DNA of 64,000 bases, from the NCBI RefSeq assembly GCF_014205275.1, contig NZ_JACHND010000001.1, forward strand, positions 5,394,001 through 5,458,000. Direction: 5' to 3'. The first letter of the stretch is position 1. Every line of letters starts with the position of its first letter. The translations under genes and the position numbers were made by a program. Below the pieces are notes generated by a model, which was not told the DNA's origin, searched no databases, and worked only from the letters and a program-made list of their open reading frames with translations. Positions 25,758-34,227 of the stretch are shown here, one piece after another. The stretch is from Sphaerisporangium siamense. Lineage in GTDB: Bacteria; Actinomycetota; Actinomycetes; Streptosporangiales; Streptosporangiaceae.

Positions 25758-25789
25758 GTACGGAGGCCGCCACAGGACGGCCTCCGTAC
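25758..25789. terminator. Bidirectional hairpin terminator
   Basis: A perfect 12-bp stem (GTACGGAGGCCG / CGGCCTCCGTAC) with an 8-base loop between the convergent TIM-barrel and binding-protein genes. Confidence 0.8.
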
Positions 25790-25808
25790 GACGTTCGGAC
25801 CCGGCGGG

Positions 25809-26765
25809 TCACGGCGTCCGGCGGATCAGGCTCTTGAGATCGGGAGCCTGCTTGATCCAGCCGTACTCCTTCATGAAGCCGCCGAGCACCTCGAAGGTCT
25901 TCTCGTCCACGTCGGTCCGGTAGTCGGCGATGGCCATCTTCGCCGCGACGTCCGGCTTGATCGCCGTGAAAGTAGGGATGATCTTCCGCACCTCGTCCGG
26001 GTGGGCCTGGGCGTACTCGTTGGCCTCCCTGAGCGCCGCGACGAAGTCGTCCACCGTCTTGGCGTGCTCCTGCACGTAGGACCTGGAGGAGAAGTACGTG
26101 GAGAAGGCCGTGCCCTTGCCGGCCAGATCGCCCTGCGGGTTGCGCAGGACCACCTCGTCGCCGGCCGCGCTCGCGCCGCTCAGGAACGGCTCGATGAGGA
26201 ACGCGGCGTCGACGCGCCCGCCCTCCAGGGCCGCCCGCATGTCGGGGTAGGGGAGGGCGAGGAACTTCAGCGAGCCGGGGTCGCCGCCGGCCTTCTCCAT
26301 GGCGGCGCGGAGCACCAGGTCGTTGACGCCCTGCAGCGCGTTGACCGCGACGGTCTTGCCCGCCAGGTCGCCGATCGCCTTGACGGGGCTGCCCTTCTTG
26401 ACCACGATCGCCTGGCTCAGCGGGTCGCCCTGGGCGATGGCCCCGGCGATCACCGTGATGGGCAGCCCCTTCGCCTGGGCCTGGATCTCGGGCACGGGCG
26501 CCGCGAAGCCGAACTGGTACTCGCCGCTCATCACCGCCGCCGTGGCGGCGGCCCCCGTCTGGACCTCCTTCAGCTCCAGGTTCAGCCCGTGCTTGGTGAA
26601 GAAGCCCTTCTGTTTCGCGAGGTAGAGAGGGGCGACGTCGATGGTCGGGATGATCCCGACCTTGACGGTGGTGGTTCCGCCCGCCCCGGGCGCCTCGTCG
26701 GCCGTGCCGCCGCAGGCCGCGGCCGCGACGCAGATGAGAAGAACCGCGCTGGCCAGCTTGCGCAT
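25809..26765 (-). CDS. ABC transporter substrate-binding lipoprotein (SsuA/NMT1-like), copy 2
   Basis: A 318-residue lipoprotein with signal MRKLASAVLLICVAAAAC; C18 is the lipidation site. The mature domain has VGIIPTIDVAPLYLAKQKGF, GLPITVIAGAIAQGDP and LAGKTVAVNALQGVND, an NMT1/SsuA-type periplasmic-binding fold. ATG 26765 has an AAGGAGT site. It resembles copy 1 in class but not closely in sequence, so the two may deliver different ligands to the single permease pair at 32506-34196. Confidence 0.88.
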   Translation of the reverse strand: MRKLASAVLLICVAAAACGGTADEAPGAGGTTTVKVGIIPTIDVAPLYLAKQKGFFTKHGLNLELKEVQTGAAATAAVMSGEYQFGFAAPVPEIQAQAKGLPITVIAGAIAQGDPLSQAIVVKKGSPVKAIGDLAGKTVAVNALQGVNDLVLRAAMEKAGGDPGSLKFLALPYPDMRAALEGGRVDAAFLIEPFLSGASAAGDEVVLRNPQGDLAGKGTAFSTYFSSRSYVQEHAKTVDDFVAALREANEYAQAHPDEVRKIIPTFTAIKPDVAAKMAIADYRTDVDEKTFEVLGGFMKEYGWIKQAPDLKSLIRRTP

Positions 26766-26852
26766 GGACCACTCCTTGCGGGTGGGAGTTCTGATGAGAA
26801 GTGCTCGGGGCGCCGGCCACCCGGAGTGGGGACAAGTTACGCACTACTTCGG

Positions 26853-26860
26853 CGAGGTGT
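26853..26860. promoter_or_regulatory. Island motif site 5 (CGAGGTGT)
   Basis: On the minus strand this reads ACACCTCG within GTTGACACCTCG, 88 bases upstream of the second binding-protein gene. It is also 94 bases before the divergent LLM gene. Confidence 0.4.
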
Positions 26861-26953
26861 CAACGATATGCCGCCGGTCTTGACGGTGGGCATCTCCGCC
26901 GATTCAATGGTCAACGCATCACCAGAGTGACGTGTTAATCGTTGGGAGCGCGT

Positions 26954-28048
26954 ATGACCCGGCCGTTGTTGCGGGATACCGGCATGAAACTCGGCATCTT
27001 CTCGGCGAACTGCAGTAGCGGGCTGGCCGTGACCAAGGTGCCGGAGCGCTGGTCGGGAAGCTGGGAGGACAACCTGGCCATGGCGCGGCTCGCCGACGCC
27101 GCCGGCATCGACTTCCTGCTCCCCATCGCCCGCTGGATCGGCTACGGCGGCGACACGAACTTCCACGAAGGCGTCCTGGAGCCCATCGCCTGGGCCGCGG
27201 GGCTGCTGGCCAAGACCGAACGCATCACCGTCTTCTCGACGATCCACACCGCCTTCAACCACCCGCTCGTCACCGCCAAGCAGATGGCGACGCTCGACCA
27301 CATCGGCCAGGGACGTGCCGGGCTGAACATCGTGGCCGGGTGGAACAAGCCCGAGTACGACGCCTTCGGCGTGGAACTGCCCGAGGGGCACGACGCGCGA
27401 TACGCGCTCGGACAGGAGTGGTTCGACCTCGTCCGGCGGTTGTGGACCGAACCCGGATCCTGGGATCACCAGGGGACGTACTTCACCCTCAAGGGGGCGG
27501 CGAGCGACCCCAAGCCGTTCGCCGGGCCGCTGCCGATCTTCAACGCCGGCGCGTCCCCGCAGGGCAGGGAGTTCGCGGCGCGCAACGCCGACTTCATCTT
27601 CACGCCCTTCATCGACCTCGCCATGGCCGCGCAGGTGCGGGCCCGGGTCACCGAGGCCGCGGCGGCGCACGGCAGGACGGTCGGCATGCTCACCTCCAGC
27701 CACGTCGTCTGCCGGCCGACCCGCGAGGAGGCCAGGGAGTTCTACCGCTGGTACTCCGAGGAGAACGCCGACTGGGACGCGGTCGACAACCTGATGGCGC
27801 TGCAGAACACCCACGCGCAGTCGTTCTCCAAGGAGATGCTCGCCGGCTACCGCTGGCGCTTCGCCGCGGGGCACGGCAGCTATCCGCTGGTCGGCACCCC
27901 GGACGACGTCGCCGCCGAGCTGGAGGCGATGTACGGGGCGGGGGTCGGCGGCACGACGCTGGCCTTCTTCGACTACGTCAAGGAACTGCCGTACTTCGCC
28001 GACGAGGTCCTGCCGCGCCTGCGTAAGAAGGGCGTCCGCCTCGTGTAG
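26954..28048 (+). CDS. LLM-class flavin-dependent monooxygenase (RutA/SfnG-like)
   Basis: A 364-residue luciferase-like oxygenase using FMNH2. Family marks include GIDFLLPIARWIGYGG, ITVFSTIHTAFNHP, GRAGLNIVAGWN and PIFNAGASPQGREFAA. These place it near the group of pyrimidine oxygenase, dimethylsulfone monooxygenase and desulfonating enzymes. ATG 26954 is preceded by GGGAGCG; a TTG at 26942 would add four residues. In this island it could attack a ring nitrogen, sulfur or carbonyl position. The reductase domain encoded at 17209 could supply reduced flavin. Confidence 0.88.
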   Translation: MTRPLLRDTGMKLGIFSANCSSGLAVTKVPERWSGSWEDNLAMARLADAAGIDFLLPIARWIGYGGDTNFHEGVLEPIAWAAGLLAKTERITVFSTIHTAFNHPLVTAKQMATLDHIGQGRAGLNIVAGWNKPEYDAFGVELPEGHDARYALGQEWFDLVRRLWTEPGSWDHQGTYFTLKGAASDPKPFAGPLPIFNAGASPQGREFAARNADFIFTPFIDLAMAAQVRARVTEAAAAHGRTVGMLTSSHVVCRPTREEAREFYRWYSEENADWDAVDNLMALQNTHAQSFSKEMLAGYRWRFAAGHGSYPLVGTPDDVAAELEAMYGAGVGGTTLAFFDYVKELPYFADEVLPRLRKKGVRLV

Positions 28049-28066
28049 GCGCGCGGCCGTCCCCAC

Positions 28067-28101
28067 AGGACCCCGCCGGACGCTCCGTCCGGCGGGGTCC
28101 T
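28067..28101. terminator. Bidirectional hairpin terminator
   Basis: A perfect 16-bp stem (28067-28082 with 28086-28101) and 3-base loop between the convergent LLM and aldehyde dehydrogenase genes. Confidence 0.85.
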
Positions 28102-28106
28102 CGCGT

Positions 28107-29603
28107 TCAGCGCACCGAGAACGGGTCCCGCGTGGCGCCGGTGAGCTCCACCCACACGGTCTTCAGCTCGGTGTAGTCGCGCATCGCCTCGAAGCCGTTC
28201 TCCCGGCCGATGCCGCTCAGCCCGTAGCCGCCGAACGGCGCGGCGGGGGAGTAGGCCCGGTAGGTGTTCACCCACACCGTCCCGGCCCTGAGCCGGTGCG
28301 CGACCCGGTGGGCGCGGTGCACGTCGCGGGTCCACACCCCCGCGGCCAGGCCGAAGCGGGTGCCGTTGGCCAGCTCGACCGCCTCGTCCTCGGTGGAGAA
28401 CCGCATCACGGTCACGACCGGGCCGAAGACCTCCTCCTGGACGATCTCCATGTCCGGCGTCACGTCCGTCAGCACGGTCGGCGCCACGAAGAGCCCCGGG
28501 AGGCCCTCGACCGCCTCGCCGCCGCACGCCACCGTCGCGCCCTCGGCGCGCGCCTGCGCGACGCGGGCCAGGACCTGCTCGTGCTGGGCGGCGTTGACGA
28601 GCGGCCCCATCTGGGTGTCCTCGTCGGTGGGCGACCCGAGCCGGATGGCCTGGGTGCGCTCGACCACCTGGCGCAGCACCTCCTCGTACAGGGAGTCGTG
28701 CACGAGGAGCCGCGAGCCGGCGATGCACGTCTGCCCCGAGCCGATGAAGACGGCGTTCATCGCCCCGTTGACCGCCGCCTCCACGTCGGCGTCGCCGAAC
28801 ACGACGTTGGCGGACTTGCCGCCGAGCTCCAGCGTCAGGCGGGTCATGTTGCCGAGCGCGGCCCGTCCCACGGCGATGCCGGTCGCCGTCGAGCCGGTGA
28901 AGGCGATCTTGTGCACGCCGGGGTGCGCGGTGAGGGCCTGCCCCACGGCGGGGCCGTACCCGGTGACGACGTTGTAGGCCCCGTCGGGCAGGCCCGCCTC
29001 GGCGAGCGTCCTGCCGAGTTCGACCGCGGTGACGGGGGTGTGGTCGGACGGCTTGACCACCACCGGGCATCCGGCGGCCAGCGCGGGGGCGAGCTTCCAG
29101 GCGAGCAGCAGCAGGGGGGCGTTCCACGGGATGATCGCCCCGACGACGCCGACGGGCTCGTGGCGGGTGTAGACGAACATGTCGGCGCGGTCGGTGGGGA
29201 TCGTCTCGCCCTGGAACTTGTCGGCCAGGCCGGCGAAGTAGTGGAACCACTCCGCGACGTAGCCCACCTGCGCGCGGGTGTCCTTGAGCAGGCGCCCGCT
29301 GTCCCGGGACTCCAGCACGGCCAGGTGCTCCAGGTCACGGGTGATCAGGTCACCGGCGCGGCGCAGCACGCGGGCCCGGTCGAAGCCGGTGAAGGCGCCC
29401 CAGGAGCCGTCGAGCGAGGCGGCGGCGGCGCGCACCGCGGCGTCGACGTCGGCCGCGTCGCCGTCCGCGACACGGGCCCAGACCCGGCCGCTCGCCGGGT
29501 CGACGCTGTCGAATGTGCGGCCGGAGAGCGCGGCGCGGCCCCGTCCGTTGACGAGCATCGGGAAGGTCTGCACATCGGCGGCAGGTCGGACGTCTGCGGT
29601 CAT
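28107..29603 (-). CDS. NAD(P)-dependent aldehyde dehydrogenase
   Basis: A 498-residue ALDH with all catalytic parts: the oxyanion asparagine N161 (IIPWNAPLLL), cofactor loop FTGSTATG, general base E259 (LTLELGGKS) and nucleophile C293 (GSGQTCIAGSRLLV). It resembles betaine/benzaldehyde-type dehydrogenases. In the model it would oxidise an aromatic aldehyde (for example 2-aminobenzaldehyde) produced by the ThDP decarboxylase to the acid used by the CoA ligase. It is divergent from that ligase, with a shared 162-base control region. Confidence 0.95.
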   Translation of the reverse strand: MTADVRPAADVQTFPMLVNGRGRAALSGRTFDSVDPASGRVWARVADGDAADVDAAVRAAAASLDGSWGAFTGFDRARVLRRAGDLITRDLEHLAVLESRDSGRLLKDTRAQVGYVAEWFHYFAGLADKFQGETIPTDRADMFVYTRHEPVGVVGAIIPWNAPLLLLAWKLAPALAAGCPVVVKPSDHTPVTAVELGRTLAEAGLPDGAYNVVTGYGPAVGQALTAHPGVHKIAFTGSTATGIAVGRAALGNMTRLTLELGGKSANVVFGDADVEAAVNGAMNAVFIGSGQTCIAGSRLLVHDSLYEEVLRQVVERTQAIRLGSPTDEDTQMGPLVNAAQHEQVLARVAQARAEGATVACGGEAVEGLPGLFVAPTVLTDVTPDMEIVQEEVFGPVVTVMRFSTEDEAVELANGTRFGLAAGVWTRDVHRAHRVAHRLRAGTVWVNTYRAYSPAAPFGGYGLSGIGRENGFEAMRDYTELKTVWVELTGATRDPFSVR

Positions 29604-29651
29604 CGATGCCTCTTTCGGTGGGGGACCCCTGCAGAATAGTTAACAGATCAC

Positions 29652-29659
29652 TGAGGTGA
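29652..29659. promoter_or_regulatory. Island motif site 6 (TGAGGTGA)
   Basis: In the ALDH/CoA-ligase divergent region. On the minus strand it reads TCACCTCAGTG, sharing the ten bases CACCTCAGTG with site 7. It lies 49 bases upstream of the ALDH start. Confidence 0.5.
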
Positions 29660-29765
29660 CAAGTTTAGCATTATGCCTCCCGTCCGGCACCGGCGATATG
29701 GGGGTGGCTATCATGACCCGTGGGCAAAACGTGCCATAGGGGTTGATATGGCAAAGGAGTGGTTG

Positions 29766-31451
29766 ATGTTCCAGGACAGTGCCCATGTGGACACCTTCGT
29801 CCTCGATCGTCTGCCGCCCCGATCCCAGTGGCCCGAGTTCGGCTACGAGCTGCCCGACCTGCGGCTCCCCGACCGGCTCAACTGCGCGCAGTGGCTGCTC
29901 GACGACCGGGTGGCCGGCGGCGCAGGGCCGCGTCCCTGCCTGATCGGTGAGGAGACGAGCTGGAGCTACGCCGAGCTCCAGGCCGCCGCGAACCGCGTGG
30001 CCGCCGTGCTGCGCGACGATCTCGGCGTGGTGCCGGGAAACCGGGTGCTGCTCCTCGGCCCCAACTCCCCGATGCTCGTGGCCTGCTGGTACGCCGTCAT
30101 GAAGGCCGGCGGCGTCGCCGTCACCCTCGTCCCGCACCTCAAGGCCCGGGAGCTCGCCGAAGTGGCCCGCCACGCGGCGATCGAGGTCGCGCTCTGCGAC
30201 CGGCGGTCGGCGGGGGAGCTGATCGCGGCGCGAGAGTGGTCGGAGCTGTCCCGGATCGCCGCGTGGGGCGGGACGGACGGCGACGCGGCGGACCCGGGCG
30301 CCGGCCCGCTGATCGACCTCGACGCGCTCATGGAGGACCGGCCGGACGACTTCGCGACGGTGCCGACCTTCGCCGACGACCCCTGCCTGATCGCCTTCAC
30401 CTCCGGCTCGACCGGCCGCCCCAAGGCCGCCGTGCACACCCACCGGGAGCTCGCCGCCATGTGCGCCTGCTTCCAGGGGGCCGCGCTCAACCCGGCGCCC
30501 GGCGACGTGTTCACCGGCAGCGCGCCCATCGCGTTCACGTTCGGACTGCTGGCGCTGGCCTGCTACCCGATCCACTGCGGCGGCTCGGTGGTCCTGCTGG
30601 AGAAGGGCGGCCCCGAGCCCCTGCTGCGGGCCGTGGAGGAGCACGCGGCCACCATCTGCTTCACGGTCCCGACCGTCTACCGCACCTGGCTGCGCGACCA
30701 CGAGCCGGACCTGGCCCGGCGGGTGGCCACGCTGCGGGTGGCGGTGTCGTCCGGGGAACTGCTGCCCGCCGCGACCTGGCTGGCCTTCCATGAGGCCACC
30801 GGCATCTCCCTGGTCAACGTCCTCGGGTCCACCGAGATGCTGCACGCCTTCATGAGCACCGGCGCCGACCCGCCGCGGCCGGGCTCGGTGGGCAAGCCGG
30901 TCCGCGGGTACCGGGCCACCATCCTCGGCGCCGACGGGACGGAGCTCAAGGACGGCAGGACCGGGCTGCTCGCCGTGAAGGGCCCCACGGGCTGCCGGTA
31001 CCTGGACGACGCCCGGCAGGCCGAACAGGTGCGAAACGGGTGGAACCTCACCGGGGACCTGGCCCGCCGGGACGCCGACGGGTACTACTGGCTCGAAGGG
31101 CGCTCCGACGACGTGATCGTCTCGGCCGGGTACAACATCTCCGCCATGCAGGTCGAGGAGACGCTGCTGGAGCACCCCCAGGTCAGGGAGTGCGCCGTCG
31201 TCCCGCGCCCGGACGGGCTGCGCGGGCACGTGGTCAAGGCCTACGTCGTGCCGGGGGAGGGCCTGCCGCCGGGGGAGGAGGGGGCCCGCGCGCTGCAGGT
31301 GTTCGTCACCGAGCGGATCGCGGGCTACAAATCGCCCCGCGTGATCGAGTTCCTGGACAGGCTGCCGCGCACGGCCAACGGCAAGATCGCCCGTCAGGCG
31401 TTGCGGCACCGGTCGGCCGGCAGCGGGCAGGTGCGGCTGTTCCCGGACTGA
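29766..31451 (+). CDS. Aryl-CoA ligase (2-aminobenzoate/benzoate-CoA ligase-like)
   Basis: A 561-residue AMP-forming acyl-CoA synthetase with P-loop FTSGSTGRPKAAVHTHRE, GSTEMLHAF, adenylate motif YWLEGRSDDVIVSAGYNIS and the C-terminal lysine in RTANGKIAR. The N-terminus HVDTFVLDRLPPRSQWPEF resembles anthranilate- and benzoate-CoA ligases. ATG 29766 has an ideal AAAGGAG six bases upstream; ATG 29748 would add six residues. It would activate an aromatic acid made by the ALDH. The neighbouring PaaX-type repressor usually senses such an aryl-CoA. Substrate choice is inferred. Confidence 0.9.
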   Translation: MFQDSAHVDTFVLDRLPPRSQWPEFGYELPDLRLPDRLNCAQWLLDDRVAGGAGPRPCLIGEETSWSYAELQAAANRVAAVLRDDLGVVPGNRVLLLGPNSPMLVACWYAVMKAGGVAVTLVPHLKARELAEVARHAAIEVALCDRRSAGELIAAREWSELSRIAAWGGTDGDAADPGAGPLIDLDALMEDRPDDFATVPTFADDPCLIAFTSGSTGRPKAAVHTHRELAAMCACFQGAALNPAPGDVFTGSAPIAFTFGLLALACYPIHCGGSVVLLEKGGPEPLLRAVEEHAATICFTVPTVYRTWLRDHEPDLARRVATLRVAVSSGELLPAATWLAFHEATGISLVNVLGSTEMLHAFMSTGADPPRPGSVGKPVRGYRATILGADGTELKDGRTGLLAVKGPTGCRYLDDARQAEQVRNGWNLTGDLARRDADGYYWLEGRSDDVIVSAGYNISAMQVEETLLEHPQVRECAVVPRPDGLRGHVVKAYVVPGEGLPPGEEGARALQVFVTERIAGYKSPRVIEFLDRLPRTANGKIARQALRHRSAGSGQVRLFPD

Positions 31452-31468
31452 GCCGTTCCCGGCGCGCC

Positions 31469-32356
31469 CTAGCGCACCCCTTCGTCCGGCGTGGCCAGCA
31501 GGTCGAAGTGCCGGTGCGCCTGCTCCTTGAGCGCCGGGTAGACCACGTGGAACAGCTCGACGGACTGTTCCCGCGCCGCGCCGCCGGACGGCAGCCCGGG
31601 GTCCAGGAAGGGGAACTGCCGGAAGTTGTGCACGAGCTTGGTGCGCACCCGGAACGCCTCGCCGTCCGTCAGCTCACGGCGCCCCCGCTCCGCGCCGTAG
31701 GGCGAGAACTCGGCGAGGAACGTCTCGTAGCGCGCGGTGAGGCCGGCGAGGTCCCAGGCGCGCTCGATCAACGGCCCGAGGCCGAAGCCCGGGGAGGGCT
31801 CGCCGGTCATCAGGCTGACGAACCGGTCGATGTCCAGGTCCTTGACGAGGTTGACGACCTCGGGCTCGCGGTCGCCGAGCGAGATCCAGGTCGCGTCCTG
31901 GACCGAGCCGAAGCCCAGGAACCGCAGCCGGCGGGCCAGGCGGGCGCGTTCGAGGCGGGAGTCCTCGGGGAGGGTGTGCCACAGGACCGTCATCCGCTGC
32001 GGCGAGAGCTCCTCGCGGCCCAGCCGGAAGATCCGGTCGTCGCCTTCGGCGATGACGCGCTCGGTGCGCTCGGTCAGGCGGTAGGCGACCAGGCGTCCGT
32101 TCTTCACGCGGGAGATCAGGTCGCGGCGGGCCAGCCGCGTCAGGGCCACACGGGAGGCGCCGACGGAGAAGCCGAACTCGCCGAGCAGCCGGACCAGGCC
32201 GCCCGACCACACGCTGTCGAGCCGGTGACGGACGTTGTCGGCGAGTAACGTCACGACGAGGTCCTGAGGCTGTGGCGGCTCCAGCCACCCCGCCATGGGC
32301 ACCCCGGATGCCTCGCCCGTCTCCGTGACCTTCGACGACTTGCTGTTCTTGGTCAT
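31469..32356 (-). CDS. PaaX-family transcriptional repressor
   Basis: A 295-residue PaaX-like regulator: N-terminal winged helix (VRLLGEFGFSVGASRVALTR), a middle domain (TVLWHTLPEDSRLERARLAR) and the PaaX C-terminal domain (RTKLVHNFRQFPFLDPGLP). PaaX proteins repress aromatic catabolism and release DNA on binding phenylacetyl-CoA-type ligands, fitting the CoA ligase gene next to it. Codon 37 is TTA (32246-32248 on the plus strand), a codon that in Streptomyces ties translation to the developmental bldA tRNA. It is divergent from the transporter operon and ends convergently with the ligase gene. Confidence 0.9.
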   Translation of the reverse strand: MTKNSKSSKVTETGEASGVPMAGWLEPPQPQDLVVTLLADNVRHRLDSVWSGGLVRLLGEFGFSVGASRVALTRLARRDLISRVKNGRLVAYRLTERTERVIAEGDDRIFRLGREELSPQRMTVLWHTLPEDSRLERARLARRLRFLGFGSVQDATWISLGDREPEVVNLVKDLDIDRFVSLMTGEPSPGFGLGPLIERAWDLAGLTARYETFLAEFSPYGAERGRRELTDGEAFRVRTKLVHNFRQFPFLDPGLPSGGAAREQSVELFHVVYPALKEQAHRHFDLLATPDEGVR

Positions 32357-32427
32357 CTGCGCCCTTTACCCCTTACCTGGCCCCGTGTCCTAGAAGGCTG
32401 TCAAGTGTCCGATTGGTGACCGGCCTC

Positions 32428-32469
32428 TTGACAGGCGCTCCCGCCTGGCTGAGTATACCTAACACCTCA
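32428..32469 (+). promoter_or_regulatory. Promoter of the transporter/lower-pathway operon with island motif site 7
   Basis: TTGACA at 32428-32433 is a consensus -35; a -10 candidate lies in GAGTATACC at 32451-32459. ACACCTCA at 32462-32469 falls at the expected transcription start, a repressor position. The divergent paaX-like gene starts 72 bases to the left. TAGGAGGA before 32506 is the ribosome site of the first operon gene. Confidence 0.55.
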
Positions 32470-32505
32470 GTGCGTTGAGCTGTTTACTGATTTAGGAGGA
32501 GCGCC

Positions 32506-33354
32506 ATGGCGTCTCCGCGTACTCATGCACCACCGGAGGTCACCGCCGTGCTCGCCCCTCCCTTGCGCGGTCGCGGCACGACCCGTCCGGCCCCTCCCTG
32601 GGTGCTGCCCACGGCGACGGTCGTCGGCGTGCTGGTGGCGGCCGAGCTCGTGATCCGCAGCGGCGTGGTGGGCACGCACTTCCCCACCATCACCGCGACG
32701 GGCCGGGCGCTCGGACGGGAGGTGACCCAGGCGGGCTTCTGGACGGCCATGGGCGAGACGACGTACGCCTGGCTCGCCGGATTCGGCCTCGCCACGCTGA
32801 TCGCCATCCCGCTCGGGCTCGGCATCGCCTCGTCCCGGTTCGCCTTCCGCAGCAGCCGGCTTCTCATCGACTTCCTGCGGCCGATCCCGCCCGTGGCGAT
32901 CCTGCCGCTCGCGGTGCTGGTGCTCGGCACCGGCACCCAGATGAAGATCTGGCTCGTGGTCTTCTCCGCGCTGTGGCCGGTGCTGTTCCAGACCATCTAC
33001 GGCGCCCAGGACGTCGACCCCGTGGCCCGCGACACCGCGCGCGCGTACGGGCTGAGCAGGCTGGAGCGGTACCGGTACGTCGTCGTCCCGAGCGCCGCCC
33101 CGTACATCGCCACCGGCCTGCGGCTGGCGGCGACGATCGCCCTGGTCGTCACCATCGCGACGGAGCTGATCGTCGGCTCCGCCGGGCTCGGGTACCGCAT
33201 CAACCAGGTCAGGTACGCCGACGACACCCCCGCGATGTACGCCCTCATCTTCGTCGCGGGCATCCTCGGCTGGCTCATCACCGTGTGCTTCCGATACCTG
33301 GAGAAACGCCTGCTGCACTGGCACCACTCCCAGCGCGTGGAGGCCGGCCGATGA
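32506..33354 (+). CDS. ABC transporter permease (SsuC/TauC family), subunit 1
   Basis: A 282-residue membrane protein with about six hydrophobic segments and the ATPase-docking EAA-like loop (ARAYGLSRLERYRYVVVPSA). A 25-residue cytosolic Pro/Arg-rich head precedes the first helix. It is the first gene of a run of eight genes to 40718 and overlaps the second permease by ATGA. Two different permeases suggest a heterodimeric channel, unlike the usual SsuC homodimer. Confidence 0.92.
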   Translation: MASPRTHAPPEVTAVLAPPLRGRGTTRPAPPWVLPTATVVGVLVAAELVIRSGVVGTHFPTITATGRALGREVTQAGFWTAMGETTYAWLAGFGLATLIAIPLGLGIASSRFAFRSSRLLIDFLRPIPPVAILPLAVLVLGTGTQMKIWLVVFSALWPVLFQTIYGAQDVDPVARDTARAYGLSRLERYRYVVVPSAAPYIATGLRLAATIALVVTIATELIVGSAGLGYRINQVRYADDTPAMYALIFVAGILGWLITVCFRYLEKRLLHWHHSQRVEAGR

Positions 33355-34196
33355 GGCGCCGCCTGCTCGGCCTCGCGGCCGAGGCCTGGCTGCCGGTGGC
33401 GATCCTGCTGGTCTGGTGGTTCGCCTCAGCATCGTCCACCTCGGCATACTTCCCGTCCCTGCGGACCATCGCGGTGTCCTTCTACGACACGTGGTTCTCC
33501 GACCGCATGATCACCGACGTGCTGCCGAGCCTCGGCCGGTTCCTCGCCGGCTTCTGCGTCGCGGCGGTCCTCGGCGTCGCCCTCGGCACGGTGCTGGGTA
33601 CCGCCCCGGCCCTGCGCCGGGCGGTGGACCCGATCTTAGACTTCTTCCGCTCCCTGCCCAAGCCGGCTCTGCTGCCCATCGCCATCGTGGTGTTCGGCGT
33701 CGGCGACGGGATGAAGGTGTTCATCATCGCCTTCAGCACCCTCTGGCCCATCCTGCTCAACACCATCGACGGCGTCCGCGGCGTGGACCCGCTGCTCCTG
33801 GACATGTCCCGGGTGTACGGCATCGGCCGCGCCCAGCGCATCGGGCGCGTGGTCCTGCCCGCGGCGAGCCCGCAGATCTTCGTCGGCGCGCGGGTGTCCC
33901 TCTCGATCGGCCTGATCCTCATGGTCGTGTCCGAGATGGTCGCCTCCACCAACGGCCTCGGGTACTTCGTGCTGTTGTCCCAGCAGACCTTCGCCATCCC
34001 CGAGATGTGGGCCGGCATCATCCTGCTCGGCGTCATCGGCTACCTGACCAACTTCCTCTTCGTCCTGGCCGAGCGCCGCCTCCTCGCCTGGCACAAGGGC
34101 TGGCGGGCCACCGCCCTCGGCGAGGCCGTCGCCGCCCCCACGCCCCGGCCGGCGGGGACGGCCGCCGGCACGACACCCCCGGTCGCGTCGAGCTGA
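33351..34196 (+). CDS. ABC transporter permease (SsuC/TauC family), subunit 2
   Basis: A 281-residue permease of the same family with the loop SRVYGIGRAQRIGRVVLPAA. Codon 96 is TTA (33636-33638), one of three TTA codons I found in the window. The C-terminal tail after the last helix is Pro/Ala/Thr-rich. It should pair with subunit 1 and take substrate from either of the two binding lipoproteins. Confidence 0.92.
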   Translation: MRRRLLGLAAEAWLPVAILLVWWFASASSTSAYFPSLRTIAVSFYDTWFSDRMITDVLPSLGRFLAGFCVAAVLGVALGTVLGTAPALRRAVDPILDFFRSLPKPALLPIAIVVFGVGDGMKVFIIAFSTLWPILLNTIDGVRGVDPLLLDMSRVYGIGRAQRIGRVVLPAASPQIFVGARVSLSIGLILMVVSEMVASTNGLGYFVLLSQQTFAIPEMWAGIILLGVIGYLTNFLFVLAERRLLAWHKGWRATALGEAVAAPTPRPAGTAAGTTPPVASS

Positions 34197-34227
34197 CCTT
34201 CCGCGACCAGCCGATCGGAGAAGACAC

